64,000 nucleotides of DNA from Patiria miniata (lineage: Eukaryota; Echinodermata; Asteroidea; Valvatida; Asterinidae), in the NCBI RefSeq assembly GCF_015706575.1, contig NW_024037064.1:10145606-10209605 (forward strand). The letters are read 5' to 3'. The stretch's first letter is position 1. Every line of letters starts with the position of its first letter. The position numbers were made by a program, and so were the translations under genes. The notes beneath the pieces are model-generated. The model did no database searches and had not been told where the DNA came from. It worked only from the letters and a program-made list of their open reading frames with translations. Positions 58,961-64,000 of this stretch are shown one piece after another.

Positions 58961-59885
58961 AGGCTGTTAAATGAGAAAAAAAGGTTAAATGGGCAATTCC
59001 ATGCTGGTTGACACACAAGACCAAAAAATAAACAAATTTATCGTTTGTTCAAGTTTGATTCGCTGAAGAGACACAATATAACGTGGCATTTTTAAAACTG
59101 AAATATAGTCTAGTCCTATGTGCGCACTGTTTTGTGAGTTACGTACGGTACACCATCACATCAAAGTCTGCAATGACGTCATGATGACTTATGGATGCAC
59201 TGGTGAGGAATTTTTAATTAGTCTTTTGCTATCTATACAGTTATATTTCAATTTGCTATGTTACCGTTTTGAAGGCGTCTTTGTGAAAATGGATGTTATT
59301 TTTCAGTTTTCAATTTTAGTCAGATTTTGCTTGTAATATGAGATATATATTGAATGATTTGAAAGCCATCAAAAGTGATTTTATGTAAATGGCTACATTT
59401 CCTAACCAATGAAATATTCAGTTAACTTTCCTTAGCTTGAGTTCTCAGAAGTGTTAAAAAACGATTTGTCAGAAGTTTTTGTTTTTATACTTAGGCCAGC
59501 CATGAAATATTGTAATAGTATTGGGCATGTGTAATGTCATGCAGTCACATTATTGCACAGTCTGTACTCCATAATTGAGGAATGAAATAAAAAATATATT
59601 TGTTTTGCTTTTGGGCACAAGTAGTCTATCATTGTCCATTCTGATGGGGTGGGGTGGGGTGGGGGAAGTCTTCCCTGTGAGAACTGAATTATTGTTTGGC
59701 ACCAAATAGTTTAATATTCATAATTCCTTATTACTAACGTTGGCTGATTTTATATTTGTTGATTTTATATTTGTTGTTGGTTCATTGGATATCTTAGGAA
59801 GTGCTACAGAAACAGGAATTAAAATTGTGTTAATGTTAACATGTACAAAATACTAAAAATTGTGTTGAATATTTCATATTTTTCA

Positions 59886-60353
59886 GGAAAGATATACACC
59901 CAGGTTGCAACTTAATTACAGCAGCACAGAGAACAACACAGCAGAAACAAATTTGGAAGAAAAGGATTGTATGAAGACCACAAGAGGAACAAAAGAAAGA
60001 GGAATAAACAGAAAAGAAAAGAACATGAGGATTTTAATAAGTGAGCAGGAGTTAACACTTTGAGAAAAAGTAGTTAAAATTGAGGTTGGAATTTGAGACC
60101 TCAAATTGTTAACAACGAAAATATTAATATGACATGTATTAAATATGCAAGTCTATTCACACAGTTATTAATGGAGATAACTTTTAATATTTTTAAGGCT
60201 ATTTTGACAAATTTCTTATTTCATCTGCTTTATTTTGAGGTCCTGACAGTGTACAAGTTTTTGAAAGATTTTCTATTAAATACCGCTGCAAGGTTTGATC
60301 TGAAAAGTTATTTCTTCTTGCATACAGTCACAGTTTGATATAAAAGAAAATAA
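59886..60353 (+). ncRNA. Possible terminal exon of a non-coding transcript
   Basis: Acceptor ATATTTTTCAG at 59875-59885, purine-rich exon-like start, and AATAAA at about 60348-60353. Together with the cassettes at 57.8-58.9 kb it could be the 3' end of a + strand transcript. No coding potential; purely inferred. Confidence 0.25.
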
Positions 60354-60360
60354 AAGCCGA

Positions 60361-62700
60361 ACCTGAACAAGTTTTGATGTCTGTTAATGTCCAATAACGT
60401 CTAGTTTCTCATTTGATTACAAATTTAAATTTTCCATATACGCACATGAATTATATGATAAATAATGATATTATTATATGGCTATGATAAATAAATGGAA
60501 ATTATGTGTCAACTTGAAGAGAAACGTTAAATTTGTTCTATCAGTTGTTTCCTGCATGGTTTTTAAATGTCGGTCATGATAAAGTGTACTGAATATAAAA
60601 AACAATTATACGCATCAGTTAATGTGTACTGAATATAGTGACATAGGAAAGTCATTTTGATTTTTTTTTTTGGGGGGGGGGATTTTTGAAAAGGGCACTT
60701 GCATATTCGTGTGGAATTGTAGACACATTTTTTCTCGGGACATTGCCTCTGTAAAATGGGGGGGTGGGGGGTGGACCCTGGTACCAATCTGTCGATGGTG
60801 CTGATGCTAAAAAACGATGATTATACACACTAACGGGCAACAAAAGGCACTCTTTACAAAATATTGGGGGGGGGTAGGCGATGGTGAAAAAAATGCATTT
60901 GAATGGAAAAGGGCAATATCTTTCGAAACTATATATTGAAAAATCTATATTGAAAAATATTTTGGGGGGGGGTAAAAATATTGGGGGTAAATACCTAATA
61001 CTCTTAAGAGCTTCCAATTCTAATTGCAATTCGAAATGTCGGGCACAATATCCAAAATGAGAAGTTGATACACATTGTAATGACGTATTTTGAGTACGGT
61101 TAGTGAAAATATAGAAATTTGAAGTTACAGTACCTATGTCAATGTGATGACGTCGCATGTAATATTGTTCTGAATACGCGATATTGATGCGAATTTGAAA
61201 CCTGCCGAATGTCTCTTATGTCTGTCGATCAGCATGGAATTGCCCATATACTTGTTAAAACTATAGATTTTCTGGTTGCCCAATAAGTTACTGGGTGTCA
61301 TATTTCTGTTCATGTATGTATTCATCTATATTTATGTATATTGAAAAGTGCAATCCATGCAAAGTATTGTAGTAAGCCATTTGTGCATTACAACTTGTAC
61401 ACTCAAGTAGTCAATGTAATAATAAAATGAAACAATACGCCTAAAACATCAGTGCATAAACAATTGAGGTATTTGTTTGTACATTAGAGCTTGCTCCTAA
61501 AATTAAATGAAATTTTGTAAATGTTTAGTTGGACACCCTAGTTTTAGTAAATAAAAACTAGTCTCAGTGAGCAGCGCCCTCTTTTGCCCATGAATTGCTG
61601 ATGGCTGCTTAATGAATGAATTAATGCATGATCCACTTAGCATGATGATAGTGCTTTGTTACAAGGTGTAAGATATGGTTTACATGTCAAATTGAAATGA
61701 AACCAAATTTGTGTGATGTAAAAGTTGTAATCAAACAAGAAAGTTAAACATTAGTAACTTCTTCCAAATATACGATTGATACTTTTTTTGGTAAAATGAC
61801 ATTTTGTGAAACTAAATTCATAATGGGGAAAAGTTATGGGTGGAAACAAGATCCCTACATATTTGCTGTCTAAGATATCCTTAAATTTATGGAAAGAAAA
61901 GGGAAATGGATAGTGTTCATGAAGTAATTTGAGCGTTCTAAAATTAATTGGCATGAATATCTAGCCAGATAGACAGTTAAAACTGTTAGACGGTCTATAG
62001 AGGGCAGTATGCATATACTACATGTATGTGTAACGTGTTGTAATCAGAGTTTAACTTATTTGAATTTAGTTGTACTAGAACGTATTCCTGAAATAAGGTG
62101 TCTCTCTGTATTAAATTGTGAAGTGGTTATAACTTTAAGAATTAGAAAAGCAAATATTGTTTAAGAATAAGATGCTGTAGGCAAAAATCACTGACAATTT
62201 AAGGATGGCCCTCAAGTAAAATGTAGGTGTGAACTTAAACAACTCCATTTTCACATTCAAACAAAAGTTTGCCCTTTTATAGAAACAAATTGTGTGCCCC
62301 CCCCCAGAAGAATCAATATTAGTAACCATTTTAAAGTAGGACTGGCTACTTAAGCATTAAGAAATTTAGAATCTTGTAAAGGGAAGTAATTAATGTTTAC
62401 ATTCATCATATTAAACAGAATGGTGTTTATTTGTAAATACATGTACATGAAGTTAAGTTTAAAAACAACTGTAATATTAATTTTAAAAAAAAAACCGGTG
62501 AAATGCGTTTCAAAATAGTGTACAAGCTACAATAAGTGTATGGAATAAATATTTAAATTTCAGAACCAGAATTTTGGACCTGTGGTGGTTCCTTCTGAAT
62601 ATTCAGTTTTCTGCTTTTTATTATTCATTTATTCAAATGAAGGCGGCCATTTTTTTCTTTTTTTTTTAAATTGCGCAATCTTACCTTTAAATATAAGTTC
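60361..62700. other. No gene seen; G-run rich patch at 60660-60990
   Basis: Four G runs (about 60671, 60758, 60865, 60964) with repeated context such as ATATTGGGGG and TGAAAAATAT. A 168-residue minus-strand frame across them is an artefact of the runs. The rest is featureless. Confidence 0.4.
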
Positions 62701-62722
62701 CGAGAACAAATTTTCGAAGAGG

Positions 62723-62800
62723 CCAGTGGCCTGGCGGTCTAGCTCGCTGACCGCCAGGCGCCGGGTCCCCGGTTCAAATCCAGCCGGGGACCCGGGAGGA
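62723..62800 (+). repeat. tRNA-like sequence or SINE head
   Basis: GGTTCAAATCC (B box) at 62772-62782, preceded by TGGCGGTCTAGCTCGCTGA (A-box-like), with a G/C-rich stem CCCCGG / CCGGGG around it. The fold is not a standard cloverleaf, so a tRNA-derived repeat is more likely than a gene. Confidence 0.45.
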
Positions 62801-62852
62801 GAATTTTTCCTCACAGCAGTGATAAATTAAAAAAATTAAATAAAATAGTAGC

Positions 62853-62925
62853 ATGGAGCAGGGTTGAACCGCGTACCTTCTGCATGCCAGCTCTCTCTTT
62901 TTCCGCTCTGCCATGGCACTTTCTT
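62853..62925 (-). repeat. tRNA-like relic, minus strand
   Basis: On the minus strand: TGGCAGAGCGG (A-box-like) and GGTTCAACCC (B-box-like) about 35 bases apart. Acceptor ends pair poorly, so a pseudogene or SINE fragment. Confidence 0.3.
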
Positions 62926-64000
62926 GAAAATTTATCCGGTTTTCGTAATTAAAACCCTTAGGTTGTTGGACTTAGACAATTTTTCAGCTTTGGCCAGAAT
63001 TTCAGAAATCAAGGGGTACCCCTTGAAATTTTTTCAGATCTGAGGGTCTGGCTGGGAGGTTGAGAAGTTGGGAGCTGAAGGGGTTTGGAGCTGGAGGGTA
63101 GGCTTTGGGACTTTGGGCTGACTGGTTGATGGTTGAGAGGGAACTGGACTATTAGTTGATGGGCTTCCCAATTTCTGCAAGTTGAGGGGTTGGGAATTTA
63201 TATAAGTTTTGGGCTTGTTGGACTTAGACTTTTTAGAGGTAATGGGGCTGACTTAGACTTTTCAGAGGTAATCATGGTAATGGGGCTAGACTTGGAGTTC
63301 GCGATATTATTGCTGCTTAGGATAAGTGTCTTTGGGCTTGCAGGACTTGGAGTTTATTGGGCTGGACTTAGATTTGGGAATATCATTTCTAATTACTTGG
63401 ACTAAATTTTGGATTGTATACCCGGACTTCTTTTTTGAAGTTCTGCCCTGTCCTGAAAGTTCAGATCAGTCTTCGCAGCCAATCACCAGTCAGACTGGTA
63501 GTTAGCCTGTTTCCTTTTTTGGAGACTGCTGCACTTGTTGATGCCTGATAAAGACCATACGTGTATATGATTGCTGGTTATTAGTGGTGTGTGAGGTGGA
63601 TGTAGACTTCTTAGCATGAGGGTCTTGATACAACCTGGTTGAAGGGCCTTCCTCACTTGACCGTGTAGCGCGCCGTCAGAATAAGTTTTCATGCTTCAGT
63701 GATTTTGTATGGCCTAATCGCCCTCTCTTGTCGAGGTTTTCTAGAGGTCACATGATAGTCTGGTGCCGGTGAAAATATAAGAATTTTTTTTCTTTTTTTT
63801 TAGAAGTAATGGTTCAACTTTGCAATTTTCTGAAGTAGCTTCAAGCAGCAATTTTAAAGAGCGTAGAAAAGTGAAGAAATTTACTCATTTAGGAATTGTG
63901 CAAGACTTTTTGGTACAATGCATGATAAATGCAAGGTTAAATTTTCTACGGCTTTTGACTTTATTTTGCATTTGTACGCGTTTAATCGTTTTTTATAGTT
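62926..64000. other. No gene seen; short direct repeats near 63040-63370
   Basis: Repeated TTGGACTTAGACTTTT, AGAGGTAATGGGGCT and GGGCTNGACTTNGA pieces (63217-63372), and GGAGCTG[A/G]AGGG pieces upstream, look like a degenerate local repeat rather than a gene. Confidence 0.4.

Noticed and set aside
60652-61158. 168-residue minus-strand proline-rich frame
   Set aside because: Depends on G runs, no domain, and run lengths vary easily.
62723-62800. Functional tRNA gene
   Set aside because: B box is good but the sequence does not fold into a standard cloverleaf with paired acceptor ends; kept only as a tRNA-like repeat.

Overview
This is a eukaryotic, AT-rich, animal-type window: GT-AG introns, AATAAA signals, TACATGTA-rich spacers, a tRNA-derived SINE, many short inverted-repeat transposons. 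Gene content (a local expansion of TRIM-NHL genes) and repeat types (Harbinger-, piggyBac- and hAT-like MITEs, Penelope and Gypsy remnants) suggest an invertebrate deuterostome such as an echinoderm, hemichordate or amphioxus; the species cannot be fixed from sequence reading alone.

Left part (1-31.5 kb): a head-to-tail array of TRIM-NHL genes on the + strand, here called A (only its last bases), B, C and D. B, C and D have the same design: an ATG exon of about 1.3 kb (RING, two B-boxes, coiled coil, first NHL blade), a phase-1 intron at the same codon, and a second exon of about 0.6 kb that completes the propeller. The spacers are also copies of one another, so whole gene-plus-spacer units were duplicated. 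Because the units are paralogous they act as empty-site controls for one another: several mobile elements can be recognised, and their target duplications read, simply by comparing units. The B-C spacer carries a 3 kb nest of palindromic elements plus a SINE.

Middle part (31.5-44 kb): no recognisable host gene. It holds a CGTCACCG-ended element like the one near gene A, two large foldback palindromes, G-run-rich MITE debris, a roughly 1 kb minisatellite with higher-order structure flanked by inverted arrays of a related 16-17 bp unit, and short degenerate repeats.

Right part (44-64 kb): a broken LTR retrotransposon with two long direct repeats and a tRNA-Leu type primer site, a palindrome whose centre is itself a tandem array of palindromes, several MITEs, a Penelope-like GIY-YIG remnant followed by a hammerhead-ribozyme-like motif, a Gypsy integrase fossil, and a set of duplicated exon-like cassettes (49.7-60.4 kb) that could be a non-coding transcript. 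No tRNA, rRNA or CRISPR gene that looks functional was seen.

The two most unusual signals are (1) a small-transposon family with identical CGTCACCG ends and 4-bp target duplications whose internal repeated motif has changed in concert between members, and (2) a 513-bp element present at different places in two gene units whose internal hairpin has the same length but a different inner stem in each copy.
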